Assembly (NCBI GenBank): GCA_002320775.1
Contig: DCKY01000234.1
Span: 12,493-30,630, forward strand
Direction: 5' to 3'
DNA: 18,138 nt
Origin: Planctomycetes bacterium UBA1662
GTDB taxonomy: Bacteria; Planctomycetota; UBA8108
This document shows, one piece after another, positions 8,124 through 15,353 of this stretch. A program made the translations under genes and the position numbers. Position 1 is the first letter of the stretch. Every line of letters starts with the position of its first letter. The notes under the pieces were generated by a model. It did no database searches, was not told the origin of the DNA, and was given only the letters and a program-made list of their open reading frames with translations.

Positions 8124-8828
8124 TTGACTGAGAGCTCAGGAAAAAAAGAAGCGAAGGATAGGTTTCCTTCGGACTATCTCCAGGTGCTCACGCATTTTTA
8201 CAGGGGAGAGGTCCAGCGGGAAACCGAGTGGCGCCGCCGTCTGGACCTGACCACAAACTGGGCCATCATCACCACGATGGCGGCCTTTTCATGGACCTTC
8301 AGCTCCTGGGATGTGGGCACCTCCGGATCGCACGTGATTCTTATTTTCGCGAGCTTTCTTGTTTTTCTGCTCATGTGTATCGAGGCTCGCCGCTACAGAT
8401 ATTACGACATCTGGCATACCCGGGTGAGGATGCTCGAGGTGCATATCCTGGTTCCCGCTCTGAATCCCAAGATGGAGCTTCTTGAGGGTAATTGGCGCCA
8501 GGTTCTCTCCGAGGATCTGCTCATGCCGTCCTATAAGATCAGCTTTCACGAGGCCCTGGCACAGCGCCTGCGAGCGAATTACATCTGGCTCTTCCTCGGT
8601 CTTTTTGGCGGCTGGGTGCTGCGTGTATTTATCGACAGCTCCCTGGGCGGGATGGACTTCTTCGAGGCCTGTGCTTATGGCCAGGCGATCTCCGGGGGCT
8701 GGGTTCTTTTTCCGCAGGTCCTCTTTTTTCTCTACCTGAGCTTTGTCATTCTGAGCACCTGGAAGGTCAGGGGAGTAACAGGGGAGATCCGGCGACGGGA
8801 TCCGAATGCTCGAAAATGGCCTATTTGA
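8124..8828 (+). CDS. DUF2270-like integral membrane protein
   Basis: A 234-residue membrane protein that resembles the predicted integral membrane family DUF2270, whose function is unknown. The N-terminal cytoplasmic part has the conserved-looking YLQVLTHFYRGEVQRETEWR (18-37) followed by LDLTTNWAI. Membrane segments fall near 45-62, 70-87, 153-170 and 197-212. A charged central loop (88-150) carries EARRYRYYDIWHTRVRMLE and a W-R/D-rich stretch. The start is TTG at 8124, with a strong GGAGGAG (8110-8116) 7 bases upstream; no ATG competes. It is the second gene of the 6082-9557 cluster, 17 bases after the lipoprotein and 15 bases before the zinc-ribbon gene, so it is surely co-transcribed. Family assignment is from memory of the motif pattern. 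Confidence 0.8.
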   Translation: MTESSGKKEAKDRFPSDYLQVLTHFYRGEVQRETEWRRRLDLTTNWAIITTMAAFSWTFSSWDVGTSGSHVILIFASFLVFLLMCIEARRYRYYDIWHTRVRMLEVHILVPALNPKMELLEGNWRQVLSEDLLMPSYKISFHEALAQRLRANYIWLFLGLFGGWVLRVFIDSSLGGMDFFEACAYGQAISGGWVLFPQVLFFLYLSFVILSTWKVRGVTGEIRRRDPNARKWPI

Positions 8829-8843
8829 TACGGATGGTCGTGA

Positions 8844-9119
8844 ATGCTGATTCTCTGGGTCGTGATCATTCTCCTTGCGCTGGCTGTGACCATATCGAGC
8901 GGTATGTGGATCCCCGCGATCGTGGGAGGATGTTTACTTTTTGCCTTTCTCCTTTGGATACTAATTTCTACACTTTCTCCGGCGGTCCCATGTAGAATCT
9001 GCCCGAACTGTGGTGAGGAAGGCCTGGTTAAGATACGCCGCGGGGTTCCCGGGGTGCGTTGTGAGAAATGCGAGTTTGTCGATGAGAATTTACACGTTGC
9101 CTATCTTGATGAGTGGTGA
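8844..9119 (+). CDS. Small membrane protein with C-terminal zinc ribbon
   Basis: A 91-residue protein of unknown function. Two hydrophobic segments (about 1-18 and 22-44) should form a helical hairpin, followed by a cytoplasmic or periplasmic zinc ribbon: C53-P-N-C56 and C73-E-K-C76, separated by 16 residues including KIRRG, with an extra C50 before the first knuckle. Zinc ribbons of this spacing bind structural zinc and often mediate protein or nucleic-acid contact. No strong Shine-Dalgarno precedes ATG 8844. Its position, 15 bases after the DUF2270-like gene and 6 bases before the next gene, and its non-random TM-plus-ribbon design support a real gene in the same operon. Confidence 0.75.
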   Translation: MLILWVVIILLALAVTISSGMWIPAIVGGCLLFAFLLWILISTLSPAVPCRICPNCGEEGLVKIRRGVPGVRCEKCEFVDENLHVAYLDEW

Positions 9120-9125
9120 GCAGAA

Positions 9126-9557
9126 ATGAGTAGCCTTGTAATTACAGCCCTCGTGGTGAATGTGCTGGTGGTCGCCGGACTGTGCTATGGAATCTCCAGA
9201 CGGCGCGAGCCGGCGGTCCACATGAAGGTGATGACCACCTGTTTCGTTGTTGATCTCCTCAACGTCATCCTCGTCGAGGTTACCGCCAGGGTCACCCACA
9301 ATGAAAGCCAGGGGGCTGTTGAGCAGGGGCTGAGGTCGTTTTACGACAACCTGTTCTCGCTGCTCAATTTCCACATCCTGGTTTCGGTGATCTCGATCGT
9401 CTGCTACATCATCGCGATCCGCACCGGCCGCCGTCTCTATCGTACCGGGGAGGGACGAAGCCTCCACAGGAAGAACGCCCTGGTCTTCGTGGTCGTTCGC
9501 CTGGCGAGCTTCGTGACCTCGTTCATGGTGAGCTGGGAGAAGGTCAACGGCAGCTGA
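9126..9557 (+). CDS. Four-helix membrane protein with conserved-looking histidines (distantly DUF420-like)
   Basis: A 143-residue membrane protein, not confidently assigned. Predicted helices lie near 1-21, 35-53, 78-98 and 117-135. Histidines sit at helix ends or inside helices: H32 (VHMK), H83 (NFH) and H114 (LHRK), with H58 in a loop. The layout, H-x-K-x-M at the second helix, NFH in the third and HRK before the last, recalls DUF420 proteins near cytochrome oxidase genes, which could bind haem or copper. No such genes are near here, so this is only a lead. The gene follows the zinc-ribbon gene by 6 bases and ends 4 bases before the stop of the convergent squalene/phytoene synthase gene. 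Confidence 0.75.
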   Translation: MSSLVITALVVNVLVVAGLCYGISRRREPAVHMKVMTTCFVVDLLNVILVEVTARVTHNESQGAVEQGLRSFYDNLFSLLNFHILVSVISIVCYIIAIRTGRRLYRTGEGRSLHRKNALVFVVVRLASFVTSFMVSWEKVNGS

Positions 9558-9561
9558 TCGG

Positions 9562-10437
9562 TTATTTTCCTGGCCGGGCGCGTCGGGCTTTGCGGGCCTC
9601 TCTTCCGGCGGTCAGGAGCATTCCGATCTTCTGAAATCTCGAGAGGGATGGGCGGCGGCTGAAGACGTCATAATCCCGGTTCTCGATCTTGTCCAGGATC
9701 TTGGTGTACAGCCTCTTCAGCAGGACCGGGCAGTAGCGGGTTTCCGCCTCGATGAGAGGGAAGAGGGGTTCGGCTTTATCGAAGTAGCTTCGGGCTCTTT
9801 CAACCTGGAACTTCATCATGTTCTTGAAGGCGGGGTTCAGCTCGTTTCTCTCCAGCTCCCCGGGACTGTAGCCGAAGCGATCGAGATCTTCGAGCGGCAG
9901 GTAGATGCGCCCACGGGTCATATCCTCGCTGATATCGCGCAGGATATTGGTCAGCTGCATCGCGATTCCGAGCGCCTCGGCGTGTTCGCTCGGATCGCCC
10001 TGGTAGCCGAAGATCTCGATGCAGAGCAGGCCGACGGCGGCTGCCGCGCGGTAGCAGTACCTGTAGAGCTCTTCGAAGGTCTGGTAGCGCTGGTTGTGAA
10101 GATCCATCTCCATGCCCCTGATCAGCTCTTCAAAATGTTCGAGGGGAACACCGAATCGTTCAATCGTGTCCTCGATGGCAGGAGCAAGCGGGTCATCCGG
10201 AGCCTCTCCTCGCAGAAGTGCACGTAATTGTTCGAGCTTCGCCTCAGCCTCCTCCGGGGTGGTCTGCAGCTCTTCGACTGAATCGACCGCATCGTCGGCC
10301 CGTCTGCTGAAGGTGTAGACCGCGTAGATCGCGTTTCTCCGAGATGGCGGAAGCAGGCGGAAGGCGTAGTAGAAGTTGGTCGCCTCTCGCTTCGTGACTT
10401 GTTGAGCGTATGAGTATGATTTCGCTGCAAGTGCCAT
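9562..10437 (-). CDS. Squalene/phytoene synthase family protein (HpnD-like)
   Basis: All-trans isoprenoid head-to-head condensing enzyme, joining two prenyl diphosphates (presqualene or phytoene diphosphate). With the ATG at 10435-10437 it has 291 residues. Both aspartate-rich motifs are present: DDAVD at 48-52 and DISED at 168-172 within QLTNILRDISED, plus NFYYAFRLLPPSRR at the N-terminus and RIYLP at 177-181. The pattern FYYAF-LLP-RR and the C-terminal YTKILDKIENRDYDVFSRR are closest to HpnD (presqualene diphosphate synthase) as I recall it, but CrtB cannot be excluded. No hpnC, hpnE, shc or carotenoid gene lies in the window. An upstream in-frame ATG ending at 10485 would add 16 residues not expected in the family; neither start has a clear Shine-Dalgarno. 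It is convergent with the membrane cluster. Confidence 0.88.
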   Translation of the reverse strand: MALAAKSYSYAQQVTKREATNFYYAFRLLPPSRRNAIYAVYTFSRRADDAVDSVEELQTTPEEAEAKLEQLRALLRGEAPDDPLAPAIEDTIERFGVPLEHFEELIRGMEMDLHNQRYQTFEELYRYCYRAAAAVGLLCIEIFGYQGDPSEHAEALGIAMQLTNILRDISEDMTRGRIYLPLEDLDRFGYSPGELERNELNPAFKNMMKFQVERARSYFDKAEPLFPLIEAETRYCPVLLKRLYTKILDKIENRDYDVFSRRPSLSRFQKIGMLLTAGREARKARRARPGK

Positions 10438-10637
10438 AATCGAGGTTAATATAACTTGTGAGCCCCGTGGGGACCACAGCGACATAAATGTTTATTCTGT
10501 AAGTGTTTCCATACGCCTACCTCATTTTTCGGGCAAACGTGGCCTCTTATTCGGCTTCAGGAGAAGCAATATCGGTACTTAAGGAGGCTCTCAAGTCGTT
10601 CCATTCAATGCCGACGGTGCATTAAAATCGGGGGGTT
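10438..10637. promoter_or_regulatory. Divergent intergenic region between squalene synthase-like gene and mlaE
   Basis: About 200 bases with both genes reading outward. It holds an interrupted palindrome TGTG-AG-CCCC-GT-GGGG-AC-CACA (10457-10478), in which only the AG/AC steps are unpaired, a possible operator for the leftward gene. A perfect AAGGAGG (10581-10587) has no start codon at proper distance. A G6 tract (10630-10635) sits only 2 bases before the mlaE ATG. I find no convincing promoter pair, and no coding potential. Confidence 0.3.
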
Positions 10638-11384
10638 ATGAAGATCTTTTTGACCTCGGTCGGGAACTTCGGAATTTTTTCCGGTTCAGTTTTCACTCGG
10701 ATCTCCAGGAAGAAAGTGAGATTCGGTGAGCTGATCAGGCAGATGTATCGAGTCGGAGTCGATTCACTCAGTGTCGTGGATCTATGCGCCCTCTTCATCG
10801 GTCTCGTTCTCGTATTACAGACCAGCTCTTTGCTTGCGCGTTTCGGGGCGGAGGGACAGGTTGCGACGATAGTCGGGGCTGCCTTTGTACGGGAGATCGG
10901 TCCTGTTTTTGCGGCGATCATGTTTGCCGGCCGTGTCGGTACCGGCGTGGCGGCGGAGATCGGTTCCATGGTTGTTACTGAGCAGGTTGATGCTTACAGG
11001 GCCTTTGGCCTCGACCCGGTCGCCAAGCTGGCGCTTCCCCGGGTGATTGCCATGACCGTCATGCTGCCTGCCCTGACGGCGATCTCCTGCCTGGTGGGAA
11101 TTACCGGCGGATACCTGTTGGCCTATTCGGAGACGGGAGTGCTGGCGGCGGTTTACCTGGACAAGGCACTCGCCGCGGTGACGCCCGTTGATGTCCTGGG
11201 GTGCCTGAGCAAGGGGACCATCTTCGGTCTGTTGATTGGCCTGATAGCTACCTACAGTGGCTTCAGCACCCCCAAGACCACCGAGGGCGTGGGAGAGGCG
11301 ACGACTCGTTCGATGGTCAACTCCGTGCTGGTGGTGCTGGTGGCAGACCTGATCCTGACCAAGTTTTTCATGTTGATAGGTTGA
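10638..11384 (+). CDS. mlaE: MlaE/YrbE-type ABC transporter permease
   Basis: Inner-membrane permease of an MCE (Mla-type) ABC system that moves phospholipids or other hydrophobic molecules between the inner membrane and the outer envelope. The 248-residue length is standard for MlaE. The family signature is clear: EIGPVFAAIMFAGRVGTG (86-103) then the coupling region AAEIGSMVVTEQVDAYRAFG (105-124), and near the C-terminus YSGFSTPKTTEGVGEATTRS (206-225) followed by the last helix. About five hydrophobic segments are visible. It opens a four-gene operon with ATPase, MCE protein and lipoprotein. Start ATG 10638 lacks a normal ribosome-binding site, the only G-rich tract being 2 bases away, but no better start exists. 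Confidence 0.95.
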   Translation: MKIFLTSVGNFGIFSGSVFTRISRKKVRFGELIRQMYRVGVDSLSVVDLCALFIGLVLVLQTSSLLARFGAEGQVATIVGAAFVREIGPVFAAIMFAGRVGTGVAAEIGSMVVTEQVDAYRAFGLDPVAKLALPRVIAMTVMLPALTAISCLVGITGGYLLAYSETGVLAAVYLDKALAAVTPVDVLGCLSKGTIFGLLIGLIATYSGFSTPKTTEGVGEATTRSMVNSVLVVLVADLILTKFFMLIG

Positions 11385-11388
11385 GTTG

Positions 11389-12201
11389 ATGTCCGAATCA
11401 AAAATCCTGGTAGAGGTCAAAGACCTGCACAAGAGCTTCGGTCCGCTCAAGGTGATGGACGGCCTTGATTTCACCCTCTCGCAGGGGGAGAACGTGGCTA
11501 TCCTGGGGCAGAGCGGAACCGGCAAGAGTGTCCTGCTGAAGGTCATCATTGGACTTCTGGATCCGGATGAGGGCGAGGTCGCGCTCTGGGGACGTCCGAT
11601 AGCCGAGCTCGATGAGGTTGAGCTGAACTCCCTGCGCCGGAAGATGGGGATGGTCTTTCAGTCAGGAGCTCTCTTTGACTCCATGACGGTTTACGAAAAC
11701 CTGGCCTTTCCCCTTGTCGAAACTGGTGTAACAGATGAAGAAGCGATCAGCGCCGTGGTCCGGGAGCGCCTTGAATGGGTCAACCTCGCCGGAGCCGAGG
11801 ACAAATATCCCTCGGAGCTTTCCGGCGGAATGCGCAAGCGGGTAGCTCTTGCTCGAACGCTGGCCGCTGATCCCGAATTAATTCTCTATGACGAGCCCAC
11901 CACGGGCCTGGATCCGCTGACCAGTCGGAAGATCTCGTCTATGATTCACGATATCGACGAGAGGGTAAAGTCGACCTCGATCGTCGTTACCCATGACCTG
12001 GCCTGTGCCAGGAAGGTGGCGGACAGGTGGTGCTATCTCTCCGGAGGAAAGATCCTCGCAGATGGCACTCCAGATGAGCTCTTTGAGAGCGACAACCAGG
12101 AGGTGAGGGGCTTCCTGAGAGATATTTCAGTCAACCCGACAACCGATTCCCAGGCAGGCCCGGGTGCCTCCGGGACGATCTCCAGTGGGAAAGGGAGCTA
12201 A
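11389..12201 (+). CDS. mlaF: MlaF-type ABC transporter ATP-binding protein
   Basis: ATPase of the MCE lipid transporter, cytoplasmic and bound to the MlaE dimer. From ATG 11389 (270 aa): Walker A GQSGTGKS at 40-47, Q-loop Q91 in MVFQSGALFDSMTVYENLAFPL, ABC signature LSGGM at 144-148, Walker B LILYDEPTTGLDP near 164-175 and switch histidine in VVTHD near 200-203. QSGALFDSMTV is typical of the MlaF subfamily. A TTG at 11386 directly before the ATG could also serve; AGG at 11378-11380 gives 8-base spacing to the ATG. The start follows the mlaE stop by 4 bases, so the genes are translationally linked. The last 20 residues are Ser/Gly-rich and unstructured. Confidence 0.95.
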   Translation: MSESKILVEVKDLHKSFGPLKVMDGLDFTLSQGENVAILGQSGTGKSVLLKVIIGLLDPDEGEVALWGRPIAELDEVELNSLRRKMGMVFQSGALFDSMTVYENLAFPLVETGVTDEEAISAVVRERLEWVNLAGAEDKYPSELSGGMRKRVALARTLAADPELILYDEPTTGLDPLTSRKISSMIHDIDERVKSTSIVVTHDLACARKVADRWCYLSGGKILADGTPDELFESDNQEVRGFLRDISVNPTTDSQAGPGASGTISSGKGS

Positions 12202-12202
12202 G

Positions 12203-13423
12203 ATGGACAGGGCAACCAAAACGAGCAGCATCAACGTAGGTTTCGTCATGTTCGTGGCCACGGTGGTCGTCATCATAGCTCTCTTCTGGGTTGGCTCGGG
12301 AAATGGGATTTTCCAGGAGCAGGCCCAGTATCATTTCATGTGTCCGTCGACGAGTCGGCTCAAGGATGGGTCCAGGGTCTATCTCTCCGGGGTTCCTGTC
12401 GGGAAGGTCGAGGAGATCGATTTTGTCGATGACCTCAGCATCAATTCGGTCAAGGTCACCGTCTCAGTCGCCGAGAAGGTCAGTCGCAGGATCAGGGAAG
12501 ATTCTACGGTCTCTCTGCAGAGCGATGGCTTGCTGGGAGATGTCTCCGTGCATATCTCCATGGGAACCTCTGAGAGCCTAGGGCTGCCGGTTAACAATCA
12601 GATCCGGTATTTGCAGAGCTCTCCTCTCGAAGGGTTTGTCGGCGCGGAGTTTACCGGCACGGCAGGCGATGTTCTCCGGGAGCTGGTGGTAGTTCTCAAG
12701 GCAATTGAGAGTGGGGAGGGTACCGTCGGCAAGCTCCTGCGCGAACCCGAGCTCTACGACAATCTCAACGCCTTCCTGAAATCTCTTGCGACCCTGTCAG
12801 TTAAACTCGACCAGGTGGCTACCGACCTGGGCACCTTCTCGGATGCTGTGACGCAAGAGAAGGGAGTGCTCGGAAAGCTGCTTCTCTCCGAAGAGTACGA
12901 GAGAGACCTGGCCCGGGCGATTGCCAGCGCGGCGGAGATTGTCGTCAAGCTCGAGGGCGCGCTGAGCGCTTCGGACGACAAGAGCTCCGTGGTGACCCGC
13001 CTTTTCTTTGACGAGAGGCTTGGTGAGCGGCTTGACAATGTGCTGGTGAAGCTGGAGGCGGGCTCCGATTCGCTTTCACTGGTGCTTGGAATGCTCGAAC
13101 GGGGGGAGGGCTCAGTCGGGCAGTTGCTTCACGATCCCTCGATCGCCGCCAGCATCAAGGATCTCTTCCTGGGGATCCAGGAGGTCGGCTATATGCGGAA
13201 CATTATTCAGAATGCGGAACTGCAGGGGCGTGAGGCGAAGACGGGTGATGACCGGGCCTCCGCGATGGCGCGGCTCGAGGCCTCCCGGGCAAAGATGCTC
13301 GCCCGGCTGAAGGCTCCCAGGGGAGATGACGGGGAGAAAAAAGATGATGAGGGCTCCGAAAAGGAGGAGCCCGCGCCGGCGGAAGGTCCCGGTACACGGC
13401 AGGAGGGGGCGGTGCCTGAGTGA
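12203..13423 (+). CDS. mlaD: MlaD-type MCE-domain protein with long helical tail
   Basis: Substrate-binding, membrane-anchored MCE subunit forming the hexameric ring or tube of the transporter. The 406 residues (ATG 12203, GGGAG 5 bases upstream) hold one transmembrane helix at 11-31, the MCE domain at about 39-138 with the SGVPVGKVEEIDF signature (62-74), then a long helical region to about 335 and a charged, Pro/Glu-rich tail. E. coli MlaD is about 183 residues, so the tail is a large extension. In it a motif of the form G-x-G-T/S-V-G-K/Q-L-L recurs (near 171-179, 220-228, 300-309) with a degenerate copy at 262-275. Such tails in MCE proteins are thought to form needle-like extensions. An in-frame ATG at 12164 lies within mlaF and is not preferred. 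The gap from the mlaF stop is 1 base. Confidence 0.93.
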   Translation: MDRATKTSSINVGFVMFVATVVVIIALFWVGSGNGIFQEQAQYHFMCPSTSRLKDGSRVYLSGVPVGKVEEIDFVDDLSINSVKVTVSVAEKVSRRIREDSTVSLQSDGLLGDVSVHISMGTSESLGLPVNNQIRYLQSSPLEGFVGAEFTGTAGDVLRELVVVLKAIESGEGTVGKLLREPELYDNLNAFLKSLATLSVKLDQVATDLGTFSDAVTQEKGVLGKLLLSEEYERDLARAIASAAEIVVKLEGALSASDDKSSVVTRLFFDERLGERLDNVLVKLEAGSDSLSLVLGMLERGEGSVGQLLHDPSIAASIKDLFLGIQEVGYMRNIIQNAELQGREAKTGDDRASAMARLEASRAKMLARLKAPRGDDGEKKDDEGSEKEEPAPAEGPGTRQEGAVPE

Positions 13424-14010
13424 TGCTCCAGTCTGCCAGACTTATTTCTGTTTCGGTGGCGTTGCTGCTGACTTGCGGCTGCAATGTTCTCACCCAGCCT
13501 GACCGGGCCTTCGTGAACAACCAGGCGGTCATCGGCTACGCAGCCAAGGCTGCAGGCTATGCCATCGCTGAGGAGCTCTATTCCCTGCAGCGGGTGGAGA
13601 TCGAGTGGGACACGGCGACCTTCTATTATTCCGGTGTAGCGGACGAGCGCGAGGATGCGTGGGTGCTGCGTTTTTCTCCTAAGGCGGGAGAGCAGGACCC
13701 CGTGGCTCTCGAGGACGTTTACTCGCACCTCTCCCTCATCGAGGGCCTGCGTGATGATTTCCAGGTTGGAATCGACGAGAAGGAAACGCTCGGAGAATCG
13801 AGACTGCGGTATGTATGCTACAGCTACAACTCCAAGATTCGCGACAAAGATGGCCGGTCGATCCGGGGCTACGGTATTATCTCGACCTTCTCATCCCGCA
13901 GCGAGGACCTGCCGGTTATTTATGCGATGAAGATCGAGGCGGTTGGCCGCAAGGCATTCTATTCCCGCGCAGATCTGGATCCCTTTCTCAAGCCTATCCT
14001 GCAACGCTAG
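13423..14010 (+). CDS. Probable lipoprotein of the MCE operon, family unknown
   Basis: A 195-residue exported protein. The ATG overlaps the mlaD stop (TGATG, 13421-13425), so translation is coupled; AGGAGG lies at 13401-13406. The N-terminus is a short signal: R6, hydrophobic core, then LLLTCGC with likely lipidated cysteine C20, although the residue three before it is Thr, so the lipobox is imperfect. Mature residues about 55-175 suggest an alternating beta structure (RVEIEWDTATFYYSG, LRYVCYSYNSKIRD, YGIISTFSS). There is a second cysteine (C132) in the mature part. Its place as the fourth gene in the MCE operon suggests an outer-membrane or periplasmic partner, the role of MlaA/MlaC in E. 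coli, but it resembles neither by eye. The last codon overlaps the next gene. Confidence 0.8.
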   Translation: MLQSARLISVSVALLLTCGCNVLTQPDRAFVNNQAVIGYAAKAAGYAIAEELYSLQRVEIEWDTATFYYSGVADEREDAWVLRFSPKAGEQDPVALEDVYSHLSLIEGLRDDFQVGIDEKETLGESRLRYVCYSYNSKIRDKDGRSIRGYGIISTFSSRSEDLPVIYAMKIEAVGRKAFYSRADLDPFLKPILQR

Positions 14011-15221
14011 CCGCGATCGGTTCTACGAAGAGCCTTCCTGAAGCTGTGGAGGGCTTCCGGTTCCGGCCGCAGCCATTTTCCCTTCGTTGTCCTGTGGCGG
14101 ACGGTTTCAGGGGGGTAGACCACGCTGGTGATATGGAGTCCCGAGTCGTTGAATATGTGAACCCTGTTTTTCGGGCCGAGCACGACCCAGGTGTTTTCTT
14201 CGACATCCCTGTAGACGGAACTGTCCTTCGCCGCGATAGCATCGGGCAGAGCTTTCGAGGAGGGCCTTGCCTTGTTCCGGTGGCGAGTCTCGGCGTGGCG
14301 CGTCCTGCGGGTCTGTTGGCGGTAGATTCTTTCAATATTGCGGGAGAGTCGCCTGAGGGTGTCGAGAACCCGCCGCTGTTTTTCCCTGCTTCTTCTTCGC
14401 TTGGGAATGGAGCTGACCTCGATGTCGCTGAGATGCCGTCCCGCCTTGCGGATGGAGTCCAGCAGGCGGGGGCTTTCGGCCTCCTCTACTGAGCGCAGGC
14501 CGCTTCTGCCATCCGGCAGGCGTCCGACGATGTTCAGGGAGATCGGACCTCTTCCGCTGCCGGCCTGTACGGCCTGGAGGCTGAGGGCGTAGTGATTTTC
14601 AGCACGCCTGGAATCGAGTCCCGCGCTGAGGTAGCCGATGGTCATCTGGCCCAGGATACGGTACACCCCTGAGCGTTTTCCGTAGGTGGGGAGCTGTTCG
14701 TCCGCCAGCTCACGGCCGCTCTGGACCAGGGTGAGGGTTGCCGGGTTGCGGCGGTGGAGAAGACCGATTCGGGGGTCCTTACGTTGCAGGAGAATGCTGG
14801 TGAGCTCTACCCACTCTGGTTGACCGGTCGGGCTGTAGCCTGCAAAGGCTTGCCTGGGAGTCGAGGGCTCGGAGTGGGGGCACTCAAAGCTCCGGCACCA
14901 ATGGCAATAGACCTTGCCGGTAGGAAAGACGGCTGAGCGGTCAGCCACCTCCTCGGCCTGTCTTTTCAGCTGGGCTTCGATGAAGCTGGCGGCCGGAGCG
15001 GAGCTCTTTTCCCCGGGATTGCCGAGATGCAGGCTCAGGTTCACGGCCGAGTTGTCCGGGGTCTTCCCATCTACTCCGGTGCTGTTTCTCCGCTTGTGGA
15101 TGAGCTCATAGAAGATCTGCGCCAACTCCTCCTCGATCTCGATCAGGCGTTCCCTGAGTTCATCGGGGTCGGTGGAGTGAGGGCCGCCGGAGGCGGCTGC
15201 TGAAGAATCATTCTGGGACAT
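14007..15221 (-). CDS. Hypothetical basic protein with Cys3His metal-site-like motif
   Basis: I do not recognise this 404-residue protein. Residues 18-42 form a charged amphipathic helix (ELRERLIEIEEELAQIF). A compact Cys/His motif CHWCRSFECPH has C106, C109, C114 and H116, suggesting a zinc or other metal site. Residues 125-260 look mixed alpha/beta. Residues about 274-320 are strongly basic (KRRRSREKQRR, RQQTRRTRHAETRHRNK), a nucleic-acid-binding-like stretch. The final 60 residues are beta-rich (ENTWVVLGPKNRVHIF, HITSVVYPPETVR). No signal peptide or membrane segment is seen. The stop codon is shared in a CTAG palindrome with that of the convergent lipoprotein gene. It is divergent from dacB. 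Possible roles are RNA or DNA binding, but this is inference. Confidence 0.75.
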   Translation of the reverse strand: MSQNDSSAAASGGPHSTDPDELRERLIEIEEELAQIFYELIHKRRNSTGVDGKTPDNSAVNLSLHLGNPGEKSSAPAASFIEAQLKRQAEEVADRSAVFPTGKVYCHWCRSFECPHSEPSTPRQAFAGYSPTGQPEWVELTSILLQRKDPRIGLLHRRNPATLTLVQSGRELADEQLPTYGKRSGVYRILGQMTIGYLSAGLDSRRAENHYALSLQAVQAGSGRGPISLNIVGRLPDGRSGLRSVEEAESPRLLDSIRKAGRHLSDIEVSSIPKRRRSREKQRRVLDTLRRLSRNIERIYRQQTRRTRHAETRHRNKARPSSKALPDAIAAKDSSVYRDVEENTWVVLGPKNRVHIFNDSGLHITSVVYPPETVRHRTTKGKWLRPEPEALHSFRKALRRTDRG

Positions 15222-15353
15222 TTGTTCTTCTCTATGCCCTGGCAGGGAGAGGACTCGTTCTCCCTACTTTACTTTCCCGAACAGGTTAAGTAAATGAGCC
15301 TCCCTTTCCTTACGGCTTGCGTCTGAAAGCCCATCCCTTTAGACTTCCCATCC
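15222..15353. promoter_or_regulatory. Divergent regulatory region with two adjacent dyads upstream of dacB
   Basis: These 132 bases separate the leftward basic protein and rightward dacB. Two perfect 7-bp inverted repeats lie side by side: AGGGAGA/TCTCCCT at 15244-15250 and 15259-15265 (8-base loop), and TTTACTT/AAGTAAA at 15268-15274 and 15288-15294 (13-base spacer). The second has the arm length and spacing of an operator, but the half-sites are 20 bases centre to centre. I could not identify -10/-35 boxes. The dacB ATG at 15354 has no Shine-Dalgarno. Confidence 0.4.

Noticed and set aside
10581..10587. Perfect AAGGAGG ribosome-binding-like site upstream of mlaE
   Set aside because: The next ATG (10608) is 20 bases away and opens only a 5-codon frame; mlaE begins 50 bases later.
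13815..14492. Plus-strand open frame spanning the lipoprotein and basic-protein gene ends
   Set aside because: It crosses two better-supported genes in another frame and strand and has no domain.
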